Under the pieces are notes generated by a model, which was not told the DNA's origin, ran no database searches, and saw nothing but the letters and a program-made list of their open reading frames with translations. The translations under genes and the position numbers were made by a program. This document shows, piece by piece, positions 40,657-48,881 of a stretch of DNA of 64,000 nt (within the stretch, counting starts at the first letter, position 1; each line of letters opens with the position of its first letter). The stretch comes from Ideonella dechloratans. Its GTDB lineage: Bacteria > Pseudomonadota > Gammaproteobacteria > Burkholderiales > Burkholderiaceae_C. Where the stretch lies: contig NZ_CP088082.1 in assembly GCF_021049305.1 (NCBI RefSeq), positions 62,001 to 126,000 of the forward strand, read 5' to 3'.

Positions 40657-40675
40657 ATTGGCGACGCGCGCCAAT
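40657..40675. promoter_or_regulatory. Inverted repeat upstream of the copper operon
   Basis: ATTGGCG (40657-40663) and CGCCAAT (40669-40675) form a perfect 7-bp inverted repeat with a 5-base centre, 95 bases upstream of the DUF2946 start. It could be an operator for the leftward operon. It does not match the usual CueR or CopR motifs that I can recall, so the regulator is unknown. The surrounding 40563-40851 gap holds no gene. Confidence 0.4.
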
Positions 40676-40851
40676 TGTTTGCGACGGGCGGACGCTGGTG
40701 GTTGCGACTGGCCTATTTGTGCGCCACATAGGTAGCGCTTGATGGGTCAGCCCTTGCCGCCAGCGTCAGGCATGAATTCAAGAGCCATCAATCACGGACT
40801 GAAGCGCAGGGTTAGACGACGGCTGTGCAGCGGATGCGGTCGACCGATCCC

Positions 40852-41604
40852 TCAGAGGTAGCGACCGCTGTCGACCCAGGAGCGGAATGTGGCGAGTGTC
40901 GGCTTGCCGACCGCCTGAATGTGTACGCGGAACCCGCGACGACACAAACTATTTGGCCACCGCGAAATCCGGGGCGGTTCAGCCCTGTCGGTGAACTCCC
41001 GACCGTTGTCCGTCAACAGCGTTTTGATCTTGAAAGGCGCGGCCTTGTTCAGTGCGTTGAGGAACGAGCGTGCGGCTGCCGCAGTCTTCTTGCTCTTGAA
41101 GGCGATGAACACCCATCGCGTGGCCCGGTCGATGGCCACGAAGACATAGCGGCGCTCCGTCTCATCCTCCATCTGCGGAAGGTACTTCACGTCCATGTGG
41201 ACGTAGCCCGGCTCATAGGCTCTGAAGGACCTGACTTGGGTCTTCTCGACCTCGGGTGCAGGCAGACGATTGACGCCACGCCGACCCAGAAGCCGGTCCA
41301 GCGCCGATCGGCTCACGCCGGGTTCGATGAACTCCCGAACCACCGCCAGCAGGTCGTCCAGCGACAAGCGCAGATGCGTGCGCAGGTAGACGACGATCTC
41401 TTCTTGGCCAGCGTTGAGCGTGGTCTGCGGTCGATGCGGGGTGTGGCTGCCGTCTTCGACCGTCGTGCGCTTGCGCCACTTGCGGATGGTGAACTTGCCC
41501 CCGCCGAAGCGCTGTGCCAACTCGGCCTCGGTGCCCTGGGCCTGCTGGATCACCAAGCGCGTGGCCGGCGTGGTCATCGCGTTCTTGTGCAAGCGGATCA
41601 GCAT
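40852..41604 (-). mobile_element. IS481-family transposase remnant (truncated)
   Basis: A frame of 250 residues from the ATG at 41604. An N-terminal helix-turn-helix (FTIRKWRKRT) and the first two DDE residues (MDVKYLP and TDNGREF) are present. After TDNGREFTDR the sequence stops resembling a transposase, and the third catalytic residue (Glu of the ...NGMVERFN... motif) is missing. Intact members are about 310-320 residues. The copy is therefore inactive. I could not find terminal inverted repeats or target duplications. It separates the copper operon from the Ni/Co genes and marks past insertion. Confidence 0.85.
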
Positions 41605-41786
41605 CGCGGCCTCCGCTGGTTCAAATCTGCCAGCAGGCCCTTCAGAACCTCCCGGCCCACAAGGATCGCATACCGCCCGCCGAGGAGCCATTCATCCGGG
41701 ACACGACAGCTACAGGCGTCAGTCATCTGGAAGGCGGCGATTGACCGCACCCAGTCTGATGCTGAATTCCGCCGGGACTCGCCCGC

Positions 41787-42227
41787 TCACACCTTGGCGA
41801 GGAAGGCCGCCGCATCACCCGCGTCACACTTCCAGTCTGCGAAGACCCCGACCAGATTGCACTCCACGCAGTGGCAAGCGATGTAGTACCAGCGCACGTC
41901 ATGTGTACCCTTGTGGACGGAGACGCCAGACATCAGCTCGAACACTTCGTTTTCGCACACGCACTCGTGCGCCTCGGGAACGGCGTTTTCAAGGTGGTCC
42001 GCGCTGTTGCCCATGAGGTGATCCTGCCCACAGTCGGTGCAGGTGCGGATTGCCACGCCGGCTTCTTCATCGGTCTGCAGCGCGAAGGTACGGCACCCGC
42101 AATCGCATTTGGATGCGGCAAACCGGACGGCCTCATCGCGATTCGCGATGCTGTAGCTGCGAAGCTCGGCTTGGGTGTCGCCGGACGTCGTTCCGTACCA
42201 GAACTCGCCCTTCTTCGTCAGTGCCAT
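41787..42227 (-). CDS. Cys-rich zinc-ribbon-like protein, orphan
   Basis: A 146-residue soluble protein with ten or more Cys arranged in pairs: CDCGC, CTDCG, CVCENE and CHCVECN, with a final CDAG. This is a multi-zinc-ribbon pattern. Other content, GEFWYGTTSGDTQAELRSYS, matches no family I know. The region is less GC-rich than its neighbours and sits beside an IS remnant, suggesting acquisition by transfer. Could be a DNA-binding or mobile-element cargo protein; function unknown. Confidence 0.65.
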   Translation of the reverse strand: MALTKKGEFWYGTTSGDTQAELRSYSIANRDEAVRFAASKCDCGCRTFALQTDEEAGVAIRTCTDCGQDHLMGNSADHLENAVPEAHECVCENEVFELMSGVSVHKGTHDVRWYYIACHCVECNLVGVFADWKCDAGDAAAFLAKV

Positions 42228-42432
42228 TGATGCTGCTCCATTCTTCAAGGGGGGCATGCCGGCTGGCCAGATGCCCGGCGCGCACGGTTCATTTGGATTT
42301 TGCCTGGAGGCCTGACCCGTTCCCCAGGCCGTGCCCATGTGAAGCAGCAAGGGGGCACGGAGGCATCGAGGCTCCAGTGGCCCGCCAGGCAGGGCCGACC
42401 TGCAGGCTCGGCAACAACTCTGGCGCCCTGCG

Positions 42433-43278
42433 TCAAGCGGGCAGGCGCCGCGCTCCCAGCCACCGGGCCAGGCCGTAGCCCAACAGCAGGGTGAGCACCA
42501 CGGCCGCGCCCAGCGCCAGCTCCTGCCCATCGGTCCAGGCGTCGATGGCCGGCGACAGCAGCTTGGCCAGGCCCAACAGGCCGATCAGCAGGCTCACGCA
42601 GCCCACCGCCGCGCCCATGATGCGCGAGGCCAGCGCCGCCACCTTGTCGGCCCGTGCGATCAGGCGCGAGATCCACCAGCCGTTCAGACCATCGGTGATC
42701 AGCATGCCCAAGATGAACAGCGCGCCCAGCGTCAGCGCCCGGCCCAGGCCGCCGAACTGGGTGGCGGTGGCGGCGAACAGGGCGGACTGGCTGACCGTGT
42801 CGAAAGAGATGGCGAACAGCACGCCCACGCCGGCCACGCTGGCGGGGTGGCGCGCCTGGGTCCAGCGGCCCAGCCAGCGCGTCTTCCAGCCCACCGGGGC
42901 CACCACCTCGCCTGGGGCGGCGTGCAGCACGGCCCGCAGGTTCACCAGCCCCAGGCCGATCAGGAAGGCGATGGACACCCAGGCGCCGAACAGGTCCAGC
43001 CAGACCGGCGGGCGCCAGTGCGTGCTGGCCACGCCGACGAAGGCGGCGATCAGCATCACCACCACGCCATGGCCCAGCGAGAACAGGGCACCGCAGTAGC
43101 GCGCCCAGCCCAGCTGCCGGCGCTGGTTCAGCCGGGTCAGGCCATCGATGGTGGCCAGGTGGTCGGCATCAAAGCCGTGGCGCATGCCCAGCAGCAGCAC
43201 GATGGCGCACAGGGCGCCCCAGTCGGTGGGAAGGTCGCTCACGTCGGCGGTCTGGGTGAAGAGGTCCGAAATCTTCAC
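42433..43278 (-). CDS. Nickel/cobalt permease (NiCoT-related)
   Basis: A 281-residue inner-membrane protein with about seven transmembrane segments. The NiCoT signature HX4DH is present as His34-x4-Asp39-His40 (RHGFDADHLATID). A second FxxGHGVVV-like segment, SLGHGVVVMLIA, lies near 70. These permeases take up Ni2+ or Co2+ by secondary transport. It starts 27 bases after the TonB receptor gene ends, so the pair forms an outer/inner-membrane uptake route. No urease, hydrogenase or cobalamin gene in the window shows which metal is used. Confidence 0.88.
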   Translation of the reverse strand: MKISDLFTQTADVSDLPTDWGALCAIVLLLGMRHGFDADHLATIDGLTRLNQRRQLGWARYCGALFSLGHGVVVMLIAAFVGVASTHWRPPVWLDLFGAWVSIAFLIGLGLVNLRAVLHAAPGEVVAPVGWKTRWLGRWTQARHPASVAGVGVLFAISFDTVSQSALFAATATQFGGLGRALTLGALFILGMLITDGLNGWWISRLIARADKVAALASRIMGAAVGCVSLLIGLLGLAKLLSPAIDAWTDGQELALGAAVVLTLLLGYGLARWLGARRLPA

Positions 43279-43305
43279 ACAAGAAGCGTGCCGCGCTGGC
43301 GGGGG

Positions 43306-45630
43306 TCAGGTCGGGGGACCGTCGAAGCGCCAGCGCAGGCCCAGCCACACCGCACGCGGGGCGCCCGGGGCGGCGAACTGCGCGTTGTGCCACTGGTCCG
43401 GCGGCAGCAGCTGGCCGTGGCTGTCAAAGGGGTTCTGGGCCAGCGAGCCGCCGGTGGCGTAGCGGCGGTCGAACACATTGGCCACCTTGGCGAAGACCTC
43501 GACCCCGTGGCCGAGCGCGACATTGGTGGTCAGATCCAGCAGCGCATAGCCGCCCACATGGCCGGAGCCGAAGAAGTCCACACCGTCGGGTTGTTGCTGG
43601 CCGTTTTCATTGCCCTGCACCCGCTGGCTGGAGTAGGCCGAGAACTGCGCGCCCACCGTCCAGCCCGGGCGCAGGTGGACGTTGGCGGTCAGCTTTAGGC
43701 TGTGGCGGGGCAGGCCGGCCATGCGGTCGCCCGGGCGCACCGCGATCTCGCCCTCGCCGGGGCAGGCATCGCTGCTGCCGGCGCTGCTGTTGGCGTCCGA
43801 CAGCAGACAGGCACCGTGGCGGAAGGTGGCGTCCAGCAGGCTGTAGGCCAGGCGCCAGTCGAAGGCGTCAGCATCCTGCGACAGCGAGAGCTCCAGGCCC
43901 TGGCGGCGGGTGGTGCCCACATTGGTGAAGTAGCCCGCGGCGTGGCCGTTGCTGATGAACAGCAGGTCGTCGTGGTTGTCGGTGCGGTAGGCCGAGGCGC
44001 TCCACTGCAGGTCCTGGTCGAGCCAACCGCGCAAACCCGCTTCCAGCGTGCGGGCCACCACCTGTTTGAGTGGCGGGTCGCTCTGCAGCGCATTGGGCAG
44101 CACGCAGGGGTTGGCCGGGTCGGAGCAGCCCAGCTCGATGGGGCTGGGTGCGCGGTTGCCTTGGCTGAAGCCGCCGAAGGCCGTCAGCGCGGGGCTGATC
44201 TGCCAGGTCAGGCCGGCGGCCGGGTTGAACTTTGCATAGGTGCCCTGGCCATCCAGGTTCGTGTCCAGGCCCAGATCGGCACGGCCCACGTCGGTGGTGC
44301 GCACCCGCGTGTGGTTGTAGCGGCCCGACAGGGTCAGGTGAAGTGCGGGGCTGAGCGTGATCAGGTCTGAGGCATAGACGCTGGCGGTGCGCTGGCTGCC
44401 GCGGATCTGGGCATCGACCTTTGCGTCCTCCGTGGGCACCACGCCCCGCGTGGCATCCAGCAGGCCTTCGGCGCTGGTCTGCGCGAAGGTGTTGTGGGCC
44501 TGGTCCCAGGCTGCGCCCAGGCTCAGCTGGTGGGCGCCGCGGGTCTGGCTCAGCTGCAGGGTCAGGCCCTGGCTGCGGTCGGTGGTGCGGGTGCGGTTCT
44601 CCACGCCGGTGTTCAGGTTGTCCACCCCGTCGTAGTCGTCGTTCAGGTCGCCATTGAGGGTGTGGGCGTTCAGGCGCCGCAGATAGGCCGTGCCCGAGAG
44701 CGTGAGGCCACCGCCCAGCAAGCGCGAGGCGTTGAGCGTGAGCAGGGTGGCCTGGTGGCGGGTCTCGTCCGGGCGGGTGAAGATCTGGCGCCGGTCCACC
44801 GCCAGCATCGATTCCGGCGTCAGCCCGTTGCCCACCAGGCTGCTGTCGCCGTGCGCCAGGCTCAGGTCCCAGCGCTGGTCGGCCTGGCGCTCGCCACCCT
44901 TGAGGAAGATCTGGCGCACCCGCGAGGGCGAGAAGTCGCGCCAGCCGTCCTCGTCGAAGCCGCTGAAGGCGCCGAAGAGGTGGCCGTGTTCGCCCAGCTT
45001 GCGGCCGTAGCTCAGGTCCACGCTGCGGCGGCCGAAGGAGCCGCCTTGCACCTCGACCTCGCCGCCTGGGTCGGTGTCGCCGCTCTTGCTGCGCAGCACC
45101 AGGGCACCGCCCAGGGTGTTCAGGCCGAACAGCGGGTTGGAGCCCGGCAGCAGGGTCATGTCGCTCAGGGCCTGCTGGGGGATCAGGTCCCAGTTCACCA
45201 CGTCGCCGAAAGGCTCGTTCATCCGCACCCCGTCCAGGTAGACGGACAGACCCTGCGGCAGGCCCAGCAGCGGGCTGGCGCTGAAGCCGCGGTAGTTCAG
45301 CGTCATCTGGTAGGGGTTGCCCTGGGTCTGGTTGATGGTGACGCTGGGCAGCTGGGCGCCCATGAAGTCCGGCAGGTTCAGGCTCTGCAGGGCGCGCATC
45401 TGCGCGGCATCGGCCGCCTGCAGGTTGGCGGGCACCTGGTCCAGGGGCACGATCTTGTCGCCCAGCGGGGTGGTGCCCACCACGGTGACGGTCTGCACCG
45501 CCGCCACCTGCTGGGGCTGAGCCTGGGCATGCAGGGTGGGGTGGCAAGCCAGCAGGGCGGCGCAGGCCAGGGGGGGCAGGCGAGGCGACGAGAGGGTGCC
45601 GGGCCGGCGGCGCAGGCAGGGGGCGCGCAT
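43306..45630 (-). CDS. TonB-dependent receptor paired with the Ni/Co permease
   Basis: A 774-residue outer-membrane receptor. Signal peptide about 1-35, plug with YLDGVRMNEPFGDVVNWDLIP and LGGALVLRSKSGD, then the barrel ending WLGLRWRFDGPPT. FecA-like features without an N-terminal signalling domain. It lacks the CxxxM copper motif seen in the other receptor of this window. Its operon partner is a NiCoT permease, so nickel or cobalt chelates are the best guess for substrate (inference). No cobalamin riboswitch was found upstream. It is divergent from a two-component system. Confidence 0.87.
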   Translation of the reverse strand: MRAPCLRRRPGTLSSPRLPPLACAALLACHPTLHAQAQPQQVAAVQTVTVVGTTPLGDKIVPLDQVPANLQAADAAQMRALQSLNLPDFMGAQLPSVTINQTQGNPYQMTLNYRGFSASPLLGLPQGLSVYLDGVRMNEPFGDVVNWDLIPQQALSDMTLLPGSNPLFGLNTLGGALVLRSKSGDTDPGGEVEVQGGSFGRRSVDLSYGRKLGEHGHLFGAFSGFDEDGWRDFSPSRVRQIFLKGGERQADQRWDLSLAHGDSSLVGNGLTPESMLAVDRRQIFTRPDETRHQATLLTLNASRLLGGGLTLSGTAYLRRLNAHTLNGDLNDDYDGVDNLNTGVENRTRTTDRSQGLTLQLSQTRGAHQLSLGAAWDQAHNTFAQTSAEGLLDATRGVVPTEDAKVDAQIRGSQRTASVYASDLITLSPALHLTLSGRYNHTRVRTTDVGRADLGLDTNLDGQGTYAKFNPAAGLTWQISPALTAFGGFSQGNRAPSPIELGCSDPANPCVLPNALQSDPPLKQVVARTLEAGLRGWLDQDLQWSASAYRTDNHDDLLFISNGHAAGYFTNVGTTRRQGLELSLSQDADAFDWRLAYSLLDATFRHGACLLSDANSSAGSSDACPGEGEIAVRPGDRMAGLPRHSLKLTANVHLRPGWTVGAQFSAYSSQRVQGNENGQQQPDGVDFFGSGHVGGYALLDLTTNVALGHGVEVFAKVANVFDRRYATGGSLAQNPFDSHGQLLPPDQWHNAQFAAPGAPRAVWLGLRWRFDGPPT

Positions 45631-45695
45631 GGCTGTCTCCGAATCGAGTTCTGTGGGTTGGGCGGCACGCTAACAAGCCGCTGTGCCCCGAGACA

Positions 45696-45856
45696 GGGAA
45701 AACTTCCCGCACGCCCACCGGCTCAGGGTATCCCTGCCGGATGGGCGGGCGCTGTCTCGTTCTGGAGCAGTTGTTGCCCTCAGAGTTGTGTCAAAGCGGG
45801 GCGTTGGAACGGGCCGGTGATGGCATGTGGATTGCACTGTCACGGGAGCATTTCCC
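45696..45856. promoter_or_regulatory. Divergent promoter region with three palindromes
   Basis: Two similar 13-base palindromes, GGGAAAACTTCCC (45696-45708) and GGGAGCATTTCCC (45844-45856), share 10 of 13 bases, one near each divergent start. A third, CAGGGTATCCCTG (45724-45736), lies between. The pair could be sites for the adjacent NarL-type response regulator or another metal sensor. Confidence 0.5.
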
Positions 45857-45881
45857 GTCCATCTCCCACTGAGATTCCGCC

Positions 45882-46808
45882 ATGCGCCACCCCGCTTCTC
45901 CCTCAGACCCCTTGGGTGCCACCGGCCGCTCACCACTGGCCCGCAACGACCTGCGCTGGGTGGGTGTGGCCACGCTGCTGAGCTGGTGCCTGGCCTCGGC
46001 CTTCGACCTGCAGGAGCGCATTGCGGGCCTGAGCCAGAGCCTGCGCCTGGAGCTGTGGCAGGTGGACGAGCTGCCGCTGGTGCTGACCGTGCTGGGCGGG
46101 GGCGTGGCCTGGTATGCCTGGCGCCGCTGGCAGGAAACCATGGCCTTGCTGGCCCGCAACCGCGAGCTGGCCTTGCAACTGATTGAGGTGCAGGAGCGCG
46201 AGCGCCTGGTGCTGGCCCGCGAACTGCACGACGAACTGGCCCAGCACTGCACCGCCATCCGGGTGGAGGCCGCCTACCTTCAGCATGCCGACAACGCCAC
46301 CGCGCTGAAGGCCTCGGCCAGCAGCATCTCGGCGTCGTCCCGCCAGCTGCTGGACAGCCTGCGCGGCATCCTGCGCCGCCTGCGGCCGGTGGAATTGGAC
46401 GAGCTGGGCCTGGAGGGCGCGGTGCGCTCGCTGGCCTTGCGCTGCGCAGCCCGCACCGGTCTGCAGTGCGCGGTGGACATCAGCGGCCGGCTCGACGGCC
46501 TGGGCGCCTCCATCGACATGGCGGTGTACCGGGTGGCGCAGGAGGCCCTTTCCAATGTGGAACGCCATGCCCAGGCCCGACAGGCCCGCCTGCAGCTGCG
46601 GCGGCAGGGCGACGCACTGGAGCTGCGCATCGAGGACGATGGCTGTGGCTTTGCCGCCGGCCGGCCCCAGCGTGGCCTGGGTTTGCTGGGGGCCTCGGAG
46701 CGGGCGGCCCAGCTGGGTGGCGAACTATCCACTGGCGCGTCGCCCCTGGGTGGTGCCGCCCTGTGCCTGCGGGTGCCGGTATGGCCGGTGGCGGAGGGCG
46801 CGCGATGA
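45882..46808 (+). CDS. NarX/DegS-type sensor histidine kinase
   Basis: A 308-residue membrane kinase. Two transmembrane segments (about 25-45 and 65-82) flank only a short periplasmic stretch, so the signal is probably sensed in or near the membrane. HisKA_3 domain with phospho-accepting His116 (ARELHDELAQH), and HATPase with N-box Asn225 (EALSNVERHA), DDGCGF and RGLGLLG. Its stop overlaps the response regulator start by 4 bases. It is divergent from the TonB receptor/NiCoT genes. Confidence 0.93.
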   Translation: MRHPASPSDPLGATGRSPLARNDLRWVGVATLLSWCLASAFDLQERIAGLSQSLRLELWQVDELPLVLTVLGGGVAWYAWRRWQETMALLARNRELALQLIEVQERERLVLARELHDELAQHCTAIRVEAAYLQHADNATALKASASSISASSRQLLDSLRGILRRLRPVELDELGLEGAVRSLALRCAARTGLQCAVDISGRLDGLGASIDMAVYRVAQEALSNVERHAQARQARLQLRRQGDALELRIEDDGCGFAAGRPQRGLGLLGASERAAQLGGELSTGASPLGGAALCLRVPVWPVAEGAR

Positions 46809-47446
46809 TCCGCATCCTGCTGGTCGATGACCACCCGGTGGTGCGCGCAGGCTACCAGCGCCTGCTGGAACAGTCGGGCCAGGCCACGGTGGTGGCCCAG
46901 GCCGCCAACGTGGACGAGGCGTGGGCCGCCTGGCGCGCCCACGCGCCCGACCTCACCATCACCGACCTGTCCCTGCCCGGCAGCGGCGGCCTGGAGCTGC
47001 TGCGCCGCCTGCGCGAGGCCCAGCCCGACGCACGGGTCATCGTCTTCAGCATGCACGACAGCGAAACGCTGGTGGGCCGCGCGATGGACCTGGGCGCCTG
47101 CGGCTACGTCACCAAGAGCAGCCCGCCCGAGGACCTGCTGGCGGCCGTGCAGCAGGCCCTGCGTGGCCAGCGCTACCTCAGCCCCGGCCTGGCCCCCGCG
47201 GTGGCGGTGGGGCCGGGCCCGGCCTCGCTGCTGGAATCGCTCACCCAGCGCGAGTTCGAGATCTTCCAGCTCATCGCCCGGGGCGAATCCCCGCAGCGCT
47301 GTGCCCAGGCCCTGCACCTCAGCCCCAAGACCGTGGCCAACCACCAGAGCGTCATCAAGGACAAGCTGGGCGTGAGCACCCTGGCCGGCTGGGCCCACCT
47401 GGCCCTGCGCTGCGGCCTGCTGGGCGGCGAGGGCGCGCAGCCCTAG
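46805..47446 (+). CDS. NarL/FixJ-type response regulator
   Basis: A 213-residue DNA-binding regulator. Receiver domain 1-120 with Asp8/Asp9, phosphorylated Asp54 (TITDLSLPG) and Lys104 (YVTKSS). LuxR-type helix-turn-helix about 145-205 (LTQREFEIFQLIARG, then LHLSPKTVANHQSVIKDKLG). Cognate partner of the overlapping kinase gene. Targets could be the divergent metal-uptake genes or the flavin/haem operon 158 bases downstream. Confidence 0.95.
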   Translation: MIRILLVDDHPVVRAGYQRLLEQSGQATVVAQAANVDEAWAAWRAHAPDLTITDLSLPGSGGLELLRRLREAQPDARVIVFSMHDSETLVGRAMDLGACGYVTKSSPPEDLLAAVQQALRGQRYLSPGLAPAVAVGPGPASLLESLTQREFEIFQLIARGESPQRCAQALHLSPKTVANHQSVIKDKLGVSTLAGWAHLALRCGLLGGEGAQP

Positions 47447-47489
47447 CGCCACCCCGGGCCTTGACGCGCCCAGGCCCTGCCCCTGGCGC
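47446..47489 (+). terminator. Possible terminator hairpin after the response regulator
   Basis: GCGCCA/TGGCGC and GGGCCT/AGGCCC form a long interrupted stem directly at the stop codon. There is no T-tract, so termination is uncertain. Confidence 0.35.
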
Positions 47490-47566
47490 ACCGGCACCGT
47501 TGTCCGGGCGCATCGCACGCCCCCTAGCTTGTTGCTCGGACATTGCCTTCACTCGCGATCGGTAAA

Positions 47567-47585
47567 TAGAATGCGAACCATTCTT
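47567..47585. promoter_or_regulatory. Candidate Fur box before the di-heme/flavin operon
   Basis: TAGAATGCGAACCATTCTT matches the 19-bp Fur consensus GATAATGATAATCATTATC at 12 positions (counted by eye) and keeps the AATG...CATT core symmetry. It lies 20 bases upstream of the GTG start of the di-heme gene, in the promoter area, suggesting iron repression. Confidence 0.6.
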
Positions 47586-47604
47586 ATTAATACCCACACC
47601 ACCA

Positions 47605-48828
47605 GTGAACATCACCGCGCTTGTGACGTCCGGCCTGGCCCTGTGCCTGGCCCTGGCGGGTTGCGGAGGGGGCTCGGCCAGCACCGCCACCTCCGGCAGC
47701 TCCAGCACCACGCTGTCCGCCCAGGCCGAACTGGGCCGGAAGATCTTTGCCGACACCTCGCTGTCGGCTTCGGGCCAGCAGGCCTGCGCCAGCTGCCACG
47801 ACCCTGAGAACGGCCACGCGCCGTCCAATGCGCTGGCGGCCCAGATGGGCGGCGCCGACATGACGCTGCAGGGCGGGCGCAACTCGCCCTCCATCCGCTA
47901 CCTGCAGACCAACACGGTCTTCTACTTCGCGGCCGATGGCACGCCCACCGGCGGCTTCTTCTGGGATGGCCGCGCCGCCTCGCTGAAGGACCAGGCCAAG
48001 GGCCCCTTCCTGAACCCGGTGGAGATGGCCAACACCAGCGTGGCCGATGTGGTGGCCAAGCTGGCCGCCACCGCCTACGCGTCGGAGTTCAAGACCGTCT
48101 TCGGCGCGGACATCCTCAGCCGCCCGGCCGACGCCTTCGACCGCATGGCCCAGGCCCTGCAGCAGTACCAGCTGGAGGACAGCGAGTTCCACGCCTACAC
48201 CAGCAAGTACGACGCCTTCCTGCGCGGACAGACCACGCTGACCGAGCAAGAGACCCGCGGCCTGGCCCTGTTCAACAGCGCCACCAAGGGCAACTGCGCG
48301 GGCTGCCACCCGTCCTCGCAGTCGCCCAACGGCGCCATGCCGCTGTTCACCGACTTCACCTACGACGTGCTGGGCGTGCCCCGCAACACCGAGCTGAGCC
48401 AGAACGCCGACGCCAGCTACTTCGACCTGGGCCTGTGCGCCCGCTCGACCGGCGACCTGACGGCCCGCACCGACCTGTGCGGCGCCTTCAAGGTGCCCAG
48501 CCTGCGCAACGTGGCGCTGCGCAAGGCCTTCTTCCACAACGGCTACTTCAAGACGCTCAAGGACGCGATCACCTTCTACGTCCAGCGCGACACCAACCCC
48601 GAGAAGTTCTACCCCGTGGGCAGCGACGGCACGGTGCAGAAGTTCAACGACCTGCCCGCGGCCTACCACGCCAACGTCAACACCACCGAGGTGCCCTACA
48701 ACCGCAAGCTTGGCGACGCCCCGGCCCTGAGCGACAGCGAGATCGAGGACGTCATCGCCTTCCTCAACACGCTGACGGACGGCTGGAGCAGCACGTCCTC
48801 CACGGCCAGCGCTTCCGCTTCCCGCTGA
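47605..48828 (+). CDS. Di-heme cytochrome c peroxidase-like lipoprotein
   Basis: A 407-residue lipoprotein (lipobox LALAGC, Cys20). Two c-haem motifs: CASCH 61-65 and CAGCH 231-235. MauG/CcpA-type layout with GRKIFAD near the N-terminus and a His/Met-type VPSLRNVALRKAFFHNGYF segment near 300. Ser-rich ends. The GTG at 47605 is used as the start because it begins the signal peptide. First gene of a five-gene operon behind a Fur box. Likely a periplasmic peroxidase or an oxidising enzyme for an unknown partner. Confidence 0.88.
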   Translation: MNITALVTSGLALCLALAGCGGGSASTATSGSSSTTLSAQAELGRKIFADTSLSASGQQACASCHDPENGHAPSNALAAQMGGADMTLQGGRNSPSIRYLQTNTVFYFAADGTPTGGFFWDGRAASLKDQAKGPFLNPVEMANTSVADVVAKLAATAYASEFKTVFGADILSRPADAFDRMAQALQQYQLEDSEFHAYTSKYDAFLRGQTTLTEQETRGLALFNSATKGNCAGCHPSSQSPNGAMPLFTDFTYDVLGVPRNTELSQNADASYFDLGLCARSTGDLTARTDLCGAFKVPSLRNVALRKAFFHNGYFKTLKDAITFYVQRDTNPEKFYPVGSDGTVQKFNDLPAAYHANVNTTEVPYNRKLGDAPALSDSEIEDVIAFLNTLTDGWSSTSSTASASASR

Positions 48829-48881
48829 GCGGCCTGTTTCCCCTTCCAAGACAGCAGACACCCAACCCAAGGACACCCACC

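Noticed and set aside
40811..40817. GTTAGAC resembling an integron attC core site
   Set aside because: No matching inverse core (RYYYAAC) or long imperfect palindrome lies within 150 bases, and no integrase is present.
45631..45881. Possible cobalamin riboswitch upstream of the Ni/Co TonB receptor
   Set aside because: No B12 box or conserved core could be found in the minus-strand leader; only short palindromes are present.
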